The translations under genes and the position numbers were made by a program. A stretch of 64,000 bases of DNA from Anaerocolumna jejuensis DSM 15929 (lineage in GTDB: Bacteria > Bacillota > Clostridia > Lachnospirales > Lachnospiraceae): the NCBI RefSeq assembly GCF_900142215.1, contig NZ_FRAC01000006.1, forward strand, positions 1 through 64,000, written 5' to 3'. Of the stretch, positions 34,501-44,868 are shown in pieces (the stretch's first letter is position 1; the number at the start of each line of letters is the position of its first letter). Below the pieces are notes generated by a model. It had not been told where the DNA came from and ran no database searches. It was given only the letters and a program-made list of their open reading frames with translations.

Positions 34501-34549
34501 AAGGGTGACCGCACCAGTATTGAAAGCAGGAAGGTGGTCATCCTTCTTT
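34501..34549 (+). terminator. partial terminator between binding protein and permease (importer 1)
   Basis: AAGGGTGACC...(34501) pairs with GGTGGTCATCCTT (34533-34545) with one G-U and a small bulge, followed by CTTTT. It would reduce read-through into the permease genes or protect the upstream mRNA. Confidence 0.7.
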
Positions 34550-34569
34550 TAGAAAACATGAGGTGTTAT

Positions 34570-35496
34570 ATGAGCAAAAATATAAATAATTCACGCAAAC
34601 GTCATTTTCGGATTCATCTCAACGAGGAGCGTACTGCGTATATCTGCCTTATTCCGGCCTTTCTGGGTTTGATTTTCCTTACCTATCTGCCCCTTGTTGG
34701 AGTGTTCGGAATCAGCTTTTTTCGCTGGACCGGGTTGAGTTCGCCAAAGTTTATCGGCCTTAATAATTACATAAAATTATTTACCACGGACCCATATATT
34801 AAGGATTCCATTGTTGTTACGATATATTTTGCAGTAATTTCAGTACTCGGAAGCATGATATATTCCTTAGTTATTGCCATGCTGTTAAATCGGAAAGTCC
34901 CTGCAAGAAGCTTCTTCAGAGCAGTTTTCTATGTTCCGTATGTCCTTCCGGCAGCAGCAGTTTACGTCGGCTGGGCCTGGTTATATGAAGCGAATTTCGG
35001 CTTTTTTAATTATCTGTTATCTAAGCTGGGAATCCACAAAATACTTTTCATCGCCGATTCAAAATATGTGGTTCCTTCCCTTGCTTTAATAGCTGTCTGG
35101 CTTTCCGGTAATCTTATTGTTATCTTCCTGGCAGGACTGCAAAATGTTCCGAAAGTTTATCACGAGGCGGCCGAAATTGACGGAGCCAATGGGTGGCAGC
35201 GTTTTTGCAATGTAACACTACCATGTATGACGCCAATTATTTTTTATAACCTGTTAATGAGTTTGATTGCCAATCTTCAGATTGTTACTCCAGCCCTGTC
35301 ATTAACCAACGGCGGTCCGGGAAATTCCTCCCGCTTTATGACCTATCTTATGTACGATCAGGCCTTCGTGAATAATAAGCTGGGATATGCCTGCGCCGTA
35401 TCCTTCATTATCTTTGTTATTATAGCTGTTTTTACAGCTATCTTATTTGGTACATCAAAAAGCTGGATTTTCTATGAAGGAGGCGACGAAAAATGA
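34570..35496 (+). CDS. sugar ABC transporter permease (importer 1, MalF/UgpA type)
   Basis: ATG 34570 with GAGGTG upstream; the longer frame starting at 34495 would run through the hairpin. The 308 residues have six transmembrane helices and the EAA loop (E-A-A-E-I-D-G-A-N-G-W-Q) that contacts the ATPase. It pairs with the permease encoded by the overlapping next gene (ATGA). No ATPase gene is present in the operon. Confidence 0.92.
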   Translation: MSKNINNSRKRHFRIHLNEERTAYICLIPAFLGLIFLTYLPLVGVFGISFFRWTGLSSPKFIGLNNYIKLFTTDPYIKDSIVVTIYFAVISVLGSMIYSLVIAMLLNRKVPARSFFRAVFYVPYVLPAAAVYVGWAWLYEANFGFFNYLLSKLGIHKILFIADSKYVVPSLALIAVWLSGNLIVIFLAGLQNVPKVYHEAAEIDGANGWQRFCNVTLPCMTPIIFYNLLMSLIANLQIVTPALSLTNGGPGNSSRFMTYLMYDQAFVNNKLGYACAVSFIIFVIIAVFTAILFGTSKSWIFYEGGDEK

Positions 35497-36362
35497 GTAT
35501 GGCAGCACATAGGAAAATGAAAAGCAGGAAAAGAAGTGAAATGGCAGGGAATATTGTTTCATTTATCATAGTAATTTTACTTACATTTGTTGTACTGTTC
35601 CCGATATGGTGGATTTTTCGCACCTCGCTTATGACGAATGCAGAAATCTATAAATATCCGCCTTCTTTTTTGCCGGAGAAATGGCTGTTTTCAAATTACA
35701 AAAAAGCCCTGGAGATTTTTAAATTCTGGAAATATTTTTTTAATACCATGAAGATTATAGTGCCCGCCTGCCTCGCAGGAACATTTACTGCTACAATTTG
35801 CGGATATGCTTTTGCAAGGCTTCGGTTCCGAGGTAAAAATTTCATCTGGACTTTATGTGTAGGGTCCATGCTCCTGCCCCCCATGGTCACATTAATTCCT
35901 CTCTATATTATGTGGACCCGGGGACTTGGACTCCATGACAGCTATTTGCCTCTGATTCTTCCGTATTTTTGCGGGGGCGGTGCCTTTAATATATTTTTAA
36001 TCCGTCAATTTATTATGACAATACCGAAGGAACTGGACGAAGCTGCCACTATTGACGGTGCCGGACGGTTTCGAATATTATTCAACATCATTCTACCGGC
36101 AATTAAATCTGCAATGATCGTTGTAGCATTATTTATTTTCATTGGCCTATGGAATGATTTGCTTCAACAGATGGTTTATATTAATTCTTCTGATAAATTC
36201 ACCATAGCCTTGGGACTCACAAATTTCAGAGGGCAATTAAAACAGGATTGGTCACTGACTATGTGTGCAACATGCCTGTCCTTTGCACCGGGTGTGATTT
36301 TCTATCTCATAGGACAAAAGTATTTTGTGGAAGGCATTACAATGACAGGGATGAAAAATTAG
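35493..36362 (+). CDS. carbohydrate ABC transporter permease (importer 1, MalG/UgpE type)
   Basis: The 289-residue membrane protein has six helices and the EAA-loop sequence D-E-A-A-T-I-D-G-A-G in its fourth quarter. It ends with F-V-E-G-I-T-M-T-G-M-K-N, the typical C-terminus of this permease type. Its ATG overlaps the stop of the first permease by 4 bases with AGGAGG upstream. It completes the transmembrane part of importer 1; the giant DUF5695 gene follows after 57 bases, most likely in the same operon. Confidence 0.92.
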   Translation: MSMAAHRKMKSRKRSEMAGNIVSFIIVILLTFVVLFPIWWIFRTSLMTNAEIYKYPPSFLPEKWLFSNYKKALEIFKFWKYFFNTMKIIVPACLAGTFTATICGYAFARLRFRGKNFIWTLCVGSMLLPPMVTLIPLYIMWTRGLGLHDSYLPLILPYFCGGGAFNIFLIRQFIMTIPKELDEAATIDGAGRFRILFNIILPAIKSAMIVVALFIFIGLWNDLLQQMVYINSSDKFTIALGLTNFRGQLKQDWSLTMCATCLSFAPGVIFYLIGQKYFVEGITMTGMKN

Positions 36363-36419
36363 GAAAGCAGTAAACTCCGTATAAAATAACGTTTAGCAAA
36401 CTCGGAAGGGAGCTTGGAA

Positions 36420-39400
36420 ATGAAAGGACTTTTGGATTTAAGAGCGGTTAAGCGCTGCTTGTCGGTTGTACTGTCAAGCGCTATGCTTATCACTCTGTTA
36501 CCACCTTCGATGTATGCAAAAGCGGAAACCGGAACACCGGCTGCAACAGTATCGGTTACGGATACAGCACTTAAGAAAACGGAAACAGAAAGCGGGAGGA
36601 AGGTATCAGAACAGCCTGAGGAAGCACCTTTGTCAGATACAGCGGTGGTTACAAAGACCTCGGACGGATATAAAATGGTCAACAGGTATTTTATTGTTGA
36701 GACCGGTAAATACGGCCAGATTACCTCCTTACAGCTACAGGGCGACGATTACCCCACCAATTATGTAATGAATGCCAGGAATTCTCCCAGTCAGAATACC
36801 GCCGGACATCAATGGCTGGGTGAATTAATGTTCCGTGCAAAAGCAGGTGATGCGGCAGAATATACGGAGCAGAATACCAGCCGGTCAGATAGCGGACGAA
36901 CTGTTGAGCTGCAGAATAATAAAGTGGTCGTTACCTATCAAAATGCGGCAGAAGCAAAAGGTATCAAGGATTTCAAGCTGATTGAGACATACTCCCTTGT
37001 TGGTGATAAGCTCCGCTGGGAAATCACTGTCAAGAATACAAAGAAAGAAAAGCTGACCATCGGAGATTTTGGACTTCCCATGCCCTTTAATGAAAGATGG
37101 CCCGGCGGAGAAGAAATATATGAGACCAGAACTGTTGACCATTATTTTGTCGGCAGGCAGTCCTCCTATGTCTATGTTACCAGACCAAGCGGTTTGGGAA
37201 TGTATTTGTTATTGACTCCCGATACCGGTACCAATGCCGGCTTCGAATATGCCGACCACTGGAGGACAGAGGAACGTGCTTCCGATGAAAAGGAGTGGTG
37301 CCAGGATCAGTCCGGCTGGGCAAGCGGCCTGAATGTTTATTATATGTATTCTGATGATATTAAGAAAACAAACCGGGGATATCTCGGAAGTACAAAACTG
37401 GAGCTGGCTCCCGGTGAATCCAGAACCTATGCCTTCAATTTCAGCGGTGTAAAAGATGATACGAATATGAAGTCGGCTCTTTACCAGGAAGGTATTATTG
37501 ATGCGGTTGCCGTACCCGGTATGGCTTATTCCATAAATATGCCTGGAAAATTTTATTTACATACACCTTTAAGCAAGGATGAAATCAGCTTCTCAGTACA
37601 ATGCCCCCATGAGATGAATATATTTACAGGAAAAGGCATTGTGTCCAACTTGCCTGCCTGCAAGAAAACCGCAGAAAATACCTGGGTGAAATATAATAAA
37701 ACCGTAATTCTTGATGGGGAGCAGTATCATGTGTATGATGTGCATTTTGGAGACCTGGGCCAGAACAATGTGACCTTAACCTACAACGGCGGGAAGAGCC
37801 AAACCGTTCTGCAGTTCTACATGATGGATGATGTGGCTTCAGCCCTTGCCGCACACTCGGATTTCATGGTAGAGAAAACACAGTTTAATGCTCCCCTTGC
37901 TATAAGTGACAAGGTATTTGATGACTGGATGATGGACTCTAAAAAAAGACGTGCGGAAACAGACCCTGCCTATTGGCAGAAGAATTACTGGGGATGGGGT
38001 GACGACTGGGCCTTGACCCATGGTGAGTATATCGCAGAGAAAAATGTATATCAGCCTGTTGCAAAGGAAATTCAGGCTGTTGATGAATATCTGGATATTG
38101 CCGTCTGGAATGGGTTAATGAGAGAGCATCAGAAGGATTATCTGATTCATGATTTCCTGATGGAATCTCCCAACTCTTCTCCGACCTATAGGGGATATGC
38201 ATATCCCCATATCTATAATACTTATTTTTCAATGTATAAGCTTGCATCAAAGTACCCGGATATGATTCGGTACACGGAAGACGCAGATACCTATTTATTA
38301 AGAGCCTTCCATATCTTAAAGGCATTATATGGCAGTACCGTATCTTATAACTGGTCAACGGGACTTATGGGTGAACTGACAACGCCTGATATTATCTCTG
38401 CCCTTGAGAAGGAAGGGTATTATTCCGAAGCGCAGGCTGTAAAAGATATTATGGCGAGAAAATATGATAATTTCAAGAACACCAAATATCCCTATGGCTC
38501 CGAATATTCCTATGATAATACCGGTGAAGAGGCCGTATATACTTTGGCAAAGATGAATCTTGCAGCCGATGAGGACAATGCCAGAGCAATGATGAATAAG
38601 ATTGATTTAAAAACCAGAGCCTGCCGCGGATTACAGCCGGTATGGTATTATTATGCCGACCCCACTACCATCTGCGGGGATGCCTGGTGGCAATTCCAGT
38701 ATACGGCTGCGTTAGCCGGCTATTGTATGGATGACTGGTTAAGGCTCCAGGATAATAGAATGACAGAAACGGAAAGAGCCATTGCTTCCCGCTTAAACTA
38801 TGGGGCTAAGCTGGCAAATCTAACCTGCATTAACTCCGGTCAAATTGATGCGGATGGTGAAAATATTGGCGCAGTTGCCTGGACCTATCAGTCAGAGCTT
38901 GGCAATCTGGGCGGGCAGGGTACCGGCGGAGGCAGCCTGCACAATGGATGGCGTCAGATGTCCGGTGAATCAGACCTTGGTCTGTTTGGGGCATTGCAGA
39001 TTCTGTCCTCTGATGTTGTACTCGATCCGGTCTTCGGATTATTCGGATATGGATGCAATGTTGCAGAAGAAGCCGGAGGCTACAGGGTGACTCCGCTGGA
39101 TGGCCTTTCCACAAGATTAAATTTCATCAATCAAAAGCTGTATGTTGAATTAGACAGAGATCAGTATACAAGTGCAAAGGTGGCGAAAGATAATACTTTG
39201 GTTGAATTGTCCGTGAAGAACCTGGAAAAGAGCGCCCACACTACGGACGTAAATGTTTCCGGATTACAGCCAGGTTTTTATGAGGTTTTTGTAAACGGCA
39301 CATTAACCGGTAGTTTCCGCTCGGCAGAGCAGAAAGCCTCTGCCGTAACCCTTGCACTGCCTGCGGCAGCAACTGCCGAAGTAGTGATAAAGGCAGGCAC

Positions 39401-42400
39401 AGCATCGGAGAATAAAGCACCGGTGGTAACACTTGATGCAGGTAAAACGGTTGCTGTCTCTGATAACACAAGACTGGCAGCAGCTGCTGCCGATGACGGT
39501 TATACCGGCAGTACCTTGCATTACAGCTGGAAAGCAGTAAGCACTCCGGCAGATGCTGTAGCTTCCCTTGCCACACCTGATAAGCAAATTACAAAAGTCA
39601 CTTTTGATAAAACCGGTGATTATGTATTTGAAGTAACCGTAAATGACAGTGAATTAAGTACCTCCAAACAAATCAGGGTCACCGTCACACCGGACCCTGC
39701 CCTTCCGGAAACAGTAGCCGATTTTACTTTTGATGACGGTACTGTAGTCGGAACAAATAAACTCCTGGCCAATTCAAGGAGCGGTTCCTTACAGGCAGCA
39801 ATAGATGATAATTCAGCCCTGGCAGACGCTAAAGAAGGAAAAGGCGTTCTGTTCACAGGAAGCATATCAGGCGGATATGTCGAACTACCGGGGGCCTTAA
39901 CCAGGAATTTGCGGAATGCTACCATATCCATGGATGTTAAGCTCGCCGGAGATCAGACCAATAAAACAACACTGTTTGAATTGGGTGACCGGATGGCAGT
40001 TGAATTTATCAACGGGAATACCGTCAGCATGACCATAAATGGCAGGCAGGCATCCACCGGTGTTGAATTTGCTCCAGGCTACTGGAAAAATATTGAATTA
40101 ACAGCAAAGGGGGATGACTATATCCTTTATATTAATGGTATCAGGAAGGCGGAATTAAGTAATACCGGATTGGTATTGGCTGATATAAATACGGATAATC
40201 AGAGATATTTAATCGGCAGATCAAATATCGAATCCAATCCCTTCTTAAAGGGCACCATTGATAACTTTATTGTAAAATCAACAGCCATGACAGAAGAGGA
40301 AATGAAAAAGGCTTATGGCAGCGGAGATCATAAAATCCTTAGCGCAAAGACAGCTGCCATTATTACGAATATCGGTATTGCCCCAGCTTTACCCGTAAAA
40401 GTAAATGCTTTATTCTCAGATGGCGTATACGAGCCCTATGAGGTAGTTTGGGATGCCGTTTCTCCTGGAAGCTATGCAGCAGCAGGTACCTTTACCGTAA
40501 AGGGCAGGTTGAAGGGGACGGAGATTCCGGTATCAGTCACTGTTATTGTTGTAATGGGAACCTTGCAGAATATTGCGGGAGATGCAGCACCAAGTGCCAT
40601 TTATAATAATCCAGGGGATCTTGGAGGTGTTAAGGGATTAAATGACGGGTTTGATCCGAAGAATTCTGCCGATACCAGCCATGGAGCATGGCATAACTGG
40701 GGCGGTAACAACAGTGCACCTGCCTGGATTCAGTATAATTGGACAGATACACAGCTTATAACAGGAATTGATATGTACTTCTTCAAAGATGGCAGCGGTA
40801 ATTTCTGTCCTTCTAATTATAGCATAGAATATCTGAATGAAGAAGGGAATTGGTGCTCTGTAACAAATGCAGCCGGTCTGGGTGTTAAAACCAATACTTA
40901 TAATAAGACTTCCTTTGATGCCGTTGTGACAAAAGCCTTAAGAGTAACCATGACGCCGGCAGCACTGGGCTGTGGCGTGATTGAATGGAGGGTATACGCA
41001 TTTAAGCAGGGAACGGTTGTAGAGAAAGCCTCCCTAAATGCGGCTATTTCTGCCGCGGAAGGCTTAAAGGCGAGCTTATTCACGGCAGGTATGGAGAATG
41101 TAATAGCAGCTCTTGCTCTTGCAAAAGCAGTTGCGGAAGATAAAAACAGTACCCAGGAAGCAGTTGATTCAGCAGCAAATGCTTTAAATACAGCTATTGT
41201 TTCACTGACTCCCATTGGAAATAACATGGCATTTTGTGCAAGTGTATATGCAAGCTACACCTCCTCCTGGGAAAAACTCTCATCAGTCAATGACGGAGCA
41301 GTATCCAGTGTCTCCAATTCGTCGGAATGCAGCCATTGGGGCACCTGGGGACACCCGGATGTTACCTCGGAAACCGTGACCTATACCTGGGGATTACCTA
41401 TTAAAATCAGCTCTTCCGAGCTTTATATCTGGAATGACGGCGGAGGAATCCATACTCCTACAGGTTATATATACGAATATCTTGACAGTAGCGGCGCCTG
41501 GAAGGAAGTAACCAATGGGGCAGGCTATCAAATTAATCTGGATGGTTTTAACACAACTGTCTTTGATGAGATTGTAACAACTGCCTTCAGAGTGACTATG
41601 ACAAAAGAGAGTGACAGCAGTGATGTTGGCCTCGGATTGGTTGAATGGAAAGTAATCGGCTCAAAAGTTTCAAGGGTTCCGGAGGTTATTATTACGACTA
41701 ATCCAACGGATACCTCGGCAGTTTCAAATGAGGGTGCTGTTTTGGTTAAGATTGATTCTGCGGTTATTGAACCTGCCGCTTCGGTTTCGGGGTCAGCCAT
41801 CTCTGTGACCGGGTCAGCCATTTATGTAACAACGGATGGCTCTGTGCCAACAGTAAATTCTCCCTTATACACAGGCGAATTTGTGGTATCGGCGAACAAT
41901 GAGGCCGGAGAGACAGTTGTTATCAAGGCTATCCAGGCAATACCGGGATGGATTAATTCCAGTATTGCCCAGAAGGCTATTATATTCCTTCCTAAAGAGG
42001 CTGTTCCTAAGAAGTTGTCAGCGCCGGTTATTCTGACAGAGCCGGTAAATATATTGGAGCTAGAGAATAATGCCAGGGTATCTGTCAGATTGAGTGCTGC
42101 AGAGGATTCAACGGTAATCTATTATACACTGGACGGCTCCCAGCCAGATAAGAATTCCAGCAGATATAATGGTGTATTTGAAGTATTTACAGGTAATAAG
42201 GCTGGTGAAACCAAGGTGCTAAAGGCAATCAGTACAAAAGAAGGATGGTTGGATTCTTCTGTTGTACAAAAGCCGGTTACCTTTAAGGCAGCAGCACCTG
42301 CCGTAACACCCGTTCCGAATTCACCCCAAACGCCTGTGGTGTCACCGGTTGTTGCGCTGCCTGTTGTTGTGGCAGTCAGGGGAGGGGCTGGGAAGGCATC

Positions 42401-43667
42401 TGCCTCGTTATCGGTTACGAGCCAAAAAGGATTAATGGATATCTCAGTGCATATCGATACGGAGGACCTTCTAAAACAATTGGAAAAGGAGGATTCCTCC
42501 CAACAAGCCATTGAAATTCCCATTATTACAGACGATTTAATTCATCAGGCAGCCGACGGCAAATTGGATAAAGTGAATATCTCGGTAGTATTGCCAGGTA
42601 AGGTTCTCTCAGGTAATAAGCTTGACCGGATAAATATTAAGCTTCCGAAAGAATTATTAAAGGCGGCAAAAGAGAAAGGTATTAGTATTAAGGTATCTGC
42701 GAAAGATGAGAATGGCAGAGAGTTTTTCTCCTGGAGTTTTGACAGAGAGAACCTGGCAAATTCCTCAAGAAGCTTAAAGGATGTAAACCTTGTATTATCG
42801 GTTAAAAAGGTTTCTGAGCTGACTTCTGTAAAACAGCTGCTGTCCACAACTCCTGATGCAAATACCGGCATTGTTATCAGCTTTCATCATGAAGGGATAT
42901 TACCGGCACAGGCAGATGTCAGAGTATATGCAGGCGATATAATGGCGAAGGGAAGCGGCACAGTATATTTGTATTATTACAATGAGGATACCAATACATT
43001 GGAAACCCTGCCTTACAGTTCAGACTATTCTGTAGATTCTGAGGGCTATATCACAATTAATCTGATTCATTGTTCAGATTATGTAGTACTACCAAAGCCT
43101 GCAGATAACAAAGTTGTTACATCACTGCCGAAGCAGATTAAGGTGTCAATTAATCAAAATACTCTTTATGCCGGAGGAACCTGTGATAACAGGGCACAAA
43201 TAACGGTTAAGGTACCTTCCACTTTAGAAATCGTACCTTCTTTGAATAATAAGACTTCCAATGGTGCAATGGGTGCAATGACGATTACTTACAAATCCAG
43301 TAATAAAAAAGTCGTTAAGGTGGATGGTAATGGCAGGGTCACAGCAGCAGGAGCCGGAACGGCAGCCATCATGACCGTTATCAAGCTCTATTACAACGAA
43401 ACCGTCATTATAAAGACAAAGATAACTGTTAAGAAAGCAAGTATTCAATTTACCAGCAGTACATCTTCCTTAAAAGTGGGAGGTACCTTTGTGTTTAAAA
43501 TTGCTGCAAAAGGATTGGATTTAAGGAATGCGGAATGGAAGACTTTAAATAAATCAATCATTACCATTAATAAGAATGGGAAAGCCGCTGCTGTATCAAA
43601 AGGTACGGATTACGTTATTGTAACCATTGGAAAAGTAACGAAAAAGACAAAAGTAGTAGTGAAATAA
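36420..43667 (+). CDS. giant secreted DUF5695 multidomain glycan-active protein (2415 aa)
   Basis: ATG 36420 lies 8 bases after GGAAGGGA. A signal peptide covers about residues 1-36. In order I see a DUF5695 region (about 80-950: N-Y-V-M-N near the start, a helical-barrel part with many aromatics), an Ig/PKD-like domain (about 995-1090), a LamG-like jelly roll (about 1095-1297), a Big_4-type Ig domain (about 1303-1377), a discoidin/F5-8C-like domain (about 1380-1530), a FIVAR-like helical domain (about 1530-1598), a second discoidin-like domain (about 1600-1750), two chitobiase-C-terminal-like domains with Y-T-x-D-G-S-x-P, a Pro-rich linker, an unassigned region and two Big_2-like domains. 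No LPXTG or SLH anchor is visible. The catalytic residues of the DUF5695 part are not known to me. Substrate inferred to be a plant glycan. Confidence 0.85.
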   Translation: MKGLLDLRAVKRCLSVVLSSAMLITLLPPSMYAKAETGTPAATVSVTDTALKKTETESGRKVSEQPEEAPLSDTAVVTKTSDGYKMVNRYFIVETGKYGQITSLQLQGDDYPTNYVMNARNSPSQNTAGHQWLGELMFRAKAGDAAEYTEQNTSRSDSGRTVELQNNKVVVTYQNAAEAKGIKDFKLIETYSLVGDKLRWEITVKNTKKEKLTIGDFGLPMPFNERWPGGEEIYETRTVDHYFVGRQSSYVYVTRPSGLGMYLLLTPDTGTNAGFEYADHWRTEERASDEKEWCQDQSGWASGLNVYYMYSDDIKKTNRGYLGSTKLELAPGESRTYAFNFSGVKDDTNMKSALYQEGIIDAVAVPGMAYSINMPGKFYLHTPLSKDEISFSVQCPHEMNIFTGKGIVSNLPACKKTAENTWVKYNKTVILDGEQYHVYDVHFGDLGQNNVTLTYNGGKSQTVLQFYMMDDVASALAAHSDFMVEKTQFNAPLAISDKVFDDWMMDSKKRRAETDPAYWQKNYWGWGDDWALTHGEYIAEKNVYQPVAKEIQAVDEYLDIAVWNGLMREHQKDYLIHDFLMESPNSSPTYRGYAYPHIYNTYFSMYKLASKYPDMIRYTEDADTYLLRAFHILKALYGSTVSYNWSTGLMGELTTPDIISALEKEGYYSEAQAVKDIMARKYDNFKNTKYPYGSEYSYDNTGEEAVYTLAKMNLAADEDNARAMMNKIDLKTRACRGLQPVWYYYADPTTICGDAWWQFQYTAALAGYCMDDWLRLQDNRMTETERAIASRLNYGAKLANLTCINSGQIDADGENIGAVAWTYQSELGNLGGQGTGGGSLHNGWRQMSGESDLGLFGALQILSSDVVLDPVFGLFGYGCNVAEEAGGYRVTPLDGLSTRLNFINQKLYVELDRDQYTSAKVAKDNTLVELSVKNLEKSAHTTDVNVSGLQPGFYEVFVNGTLTGSFRSAEQKASAVTLALPAAATAEVVIKAGTASENKAPVVTLDAGKTVAVSDNTRLAAAAADDGYTGSTLHYSWKAVSTPADAVASLATPDKQITKVTFDKTGDYVFEVTVNDSELSTSKQIRVTVTPDPALPETVADFTFDDGTVVGTNKLLANSRSGSLQAAIDDNSALADAKEGKGVLFTGSISGGYVELPGALTRNLRNATISMDVKLAGDQTNKTTLFELGDRMAVEFINGNTVSMTINGRQASTGVEFAPGYWKNIELTAKGDDYILYINGIRKAELSNTGLVLADINTDNQRYLIGRSNIESNPFLKGTIDNFIVKSTAMTEEEMKKAYGSGDHKILSAKTAAIITNIGIAPALPVKVNALFSDGVYEPYEVVWDAVSPGSYAAAGTFTVKGRLKGTEIPVSVTVIVVMGTLQNIAGDAAPSAIYNNPGDLGGVKGLNDGFDPKNSADTSHGAWHNWGGNNSAPAWIQYNWTDTQLITGIDMYFFKDGSGNFCPSNYSIEYLNEEGNWCSVTNAAGLGVKTNTYNKTSFDAVVTKALRVTMTPAALGCGVIEWRVYAFKQGTVVEKASLNAAISAAEGLKASLFTAGMENVIAALALAKAVAEDKNSTQEAVDSAANALNTAIVSLTPIGNNMAFCASVYASYTSSWEKLSSVNDGAVSSVSNSSECSHWGTWGHPDVTSETVTYTWGLPIKISSSELYIWNDGGGIHTPTGYIYEYLDSSGAWKEVTNGAGYQINLDGFNTTVFDEIVTTAFRVTMTKESDSSDVGLGLVEWKVIGSKVSRVPEVIITTNPTDTSAVSNEGAVLVKIDSAVIEPAASVSGSAISVTGSAIYVTTDGSVPTVNSPLYTGEFVVSANNEAGETVVIKAIQAIPGWINSSIAQKAIIFLPKEAVPKKLSAPVILTEPVNILELENNARVSVRLSAAEDSTVIYYTLDGSQPDKNSSRYNGVFEVFTGNKAGETKVLKAISTKEGWLDSSVVQKPVTFKAAAPAVTPVPNSPQTPVVSPVVALPVVVAVRGGAGKASASLSVTSQKGLMDISVHIDTEDLLKQLEKEDSSQQAIEIPIITDDLIHQAADGKLDKVNISVVLPGKVLSGNKLDRINIKLPKELLKAAKEKGISIKVSAKDENGREFFSWSFDRENLANSSRSLKDVNLVLSVKKVSELTSVKQLLSTTPDANTGIVISFHHEGILPAQADVRVYAGDIMAKGSGTVYLYYYNEDTNTLETLPYSSDYSVDSEGYITINLIHCSDYVVLPKPADNKVVTSLPKQIKVSINQNTLYAGGTCDNRAQITVKVPSTLEIVPSLNNKTSNGAMGAMTITYKSSNKKVVKVDGNGRVTAAGAGTAAIMTVIKLYYNETVIIKTKITVKKASIQFTSSTSSLKVGGTFVFKIAAKGLDLRNAEWKTLNKSIITINKNGKAAAVSKGTDYVIVTIGKVTKKTKVVVK

Positions 43668-43711
43668 GAGAGTTGCCGAAGGGTTAATCTAATGCCGGCA
43701 AACGGAAGTAT

Positions 43712-43746
43712 AAAACCGCTGTCCTAATTTACAGGGCAGCGGTTTT
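43712..43746 (+). terminator. terminator of the GH127/importer 1/DUF5695 operon
   Basis: AAAACCGCTGTCCT (43712-43725) pairs with AGGGCAGCGGTTTT (43733-43746) with one G-U. The run of T is part of the right arm. Confidence 0.85.
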
Positions 43747-43875
43747 CTGTAATTCCGGGAGTGACTTTCTGTTGTTGTGCATCTCAACATATTATTATAC
43801 TTGATAAGAAAAATGACTGCTAACTGTGTGAAGGATGTGTCCACTTTGGTTTAACACCTCGAATATGAGTTGGAT

Positions 43876-43904
43876 TTGTGAAGTTGAGTCTATTGTTGTA
43901 TAAT
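43876..43904 (+). promoter_or_regulatory. sigma-A-type promoter for the VanZ-like gene
   Basis: TTGTGA (43876-43881), 17 bases, TATAAT (43899-43904), 49 bases before the ATG. Confidence 0.65.
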
Positions 43905-43953
43905 TAAACGATAGATTTATTGAATATTATTTATTTTATAAAGGGGACTAACT

Positions 43954-44514
43954 ATGGGAAATGGAATTAAATGTTTTGTTGACATTATTGTTTTGATTCT
44001 AATATACGTTATTTATCTTTTTAAAAAATGGAAGTTCAAAGGGAAAGATGTTTTACTGGTTAATACACTTTTCTATGTATATATAATTTTGGTACTCTAT
44101 GTGACACTTATGCCTATTATTGTTTCTCTTCCTTTTATTTTTAATCACCCTTATGTGCCAATGAACATGCTGCCTTTTGACGATTATTTTTCAGGAAGAG
44201 GCGATACAGTGCGGCAAATAATACTGAATATCATAATGATGATTCCATTTGGATTTTTAATGCCTATTAGTAAAAAAAATAATCTATTCATGTGCATACT
44301 GCGGACATTTCTATTCAGTCTTGGTATTGAGCTGCTTCAGCCATTAATCAGTGGTTTCCGATCATCTGATATAACAGACTTAATTACAAACACAATTGGT
44401 GGAATCATCGGATATATACTATATATAATTTTTAGACCGTTCGTGAATGTCATATTAAATTCCATAAAGTCAAACTATAATGAGCCTAATATGCATAGTG
44501 GGGATTCCGTGTAA
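43954..44514 (+). CDS. VanZ family membrane protein
   Basis: The 186 residues contain about five transmembrane helices and the VanZ-like pattern: N-M-L-P-F-D-D-Y between helices two and three, I-L-N-I-I-M-M-I-P-F-G-F-L, a conserved G-I-E-L-L-Q-P-L, and D-I-T-D-L-I-T-N-T-I-G-G-I-I-G. VanZ itself gives low-level teicoplanin resistance, but most relatives have unknown roles at the membrane. It has its own promoter and terminator and appears unrelated to the flanking glycan genes. AAAGGGG precedes the ATG. Confidence 0.88.
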   Translation: MGNGIKCFVDIIVLILIYVIYLFKKWKFKGKDVLLVNTLFYVYIILVLYVTLMPIIVSLPFIFNHPYVPMNMLPFDDYFSGRGDTVRQIILNIIMMIPFGFLMPISKKNNLFMCILRTFLFSLGIELLQPLISGFRSSDITDLITNTIGGIIGYILYIIFRPFVNVILNSIKSNYNEPNMHSGDSV

Positions 44515-44554
44515 ATACAAGGCAACGGTCATATACTCATGAAATATATATCCT

Positions 44555-44592
44555 ACTCTAACACTTTGACATGAATCGGAAAGTGTTAGAGT
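44555..44592 (+). terminator. hairpin after VanZ-like gene
   Basis: The perfect 13-bp stem ACTCTAACACTTT (44555-44567) / AAAGTGTTAGAGT (44580-44592) has a 12-base loop; TTTTT occurs about 15 bases later. Confidence 0.7.
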
Positions 44593-44868
44593 GAGCAGGT
44601 AATAGTTTTTCATAAAAAAGCAGAAAAAGTAAGTAAAAAACATTATAAGCTATTTAAAGCAGTATCCAAAAATCATACAATTAATGAAGACAAGTTTATT
44701 TGGAGAAGGGAAATTGAATACCAAATAAATATGAATAAATAAAAATGGGCAGAAAGTGTTTCGGAAGTAATAAAGAAATGGTTGAAACCCTGACAGAACG
44801 AAGCAGGAATAAAAAATTGACCGGGCAGGAATTATTTGTCTGTAAAATAGGAAGGGAGCAGTAATGAA
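44593..44868 (+). other. intergenic stretch without a supported gene
   Basis: A-rich sequence before the DUF2264 gene. A 39-codon frame at 44745-44864 has no ribosome-binding site and is not called. GAAGGGA at 44851-44857 serves the next gene. Confidence 0.5.

Noticed and set aside
43954..44514. VanZ-like gene plus two-component systems as a glycopeptide-resistance cluster
   Set aside because: No vanHAX-type ligase or dehydrogenase genes occur, and the VanZ-like gene is 22 kb from the nearest VanS/VanR-like pair.
44745..44864. 39-codon plus-strand frame before the DUF2264 gene
   Set aside because: No Shine-Dalgarno sequence and no recognisable product; kept only as a note on the gap.
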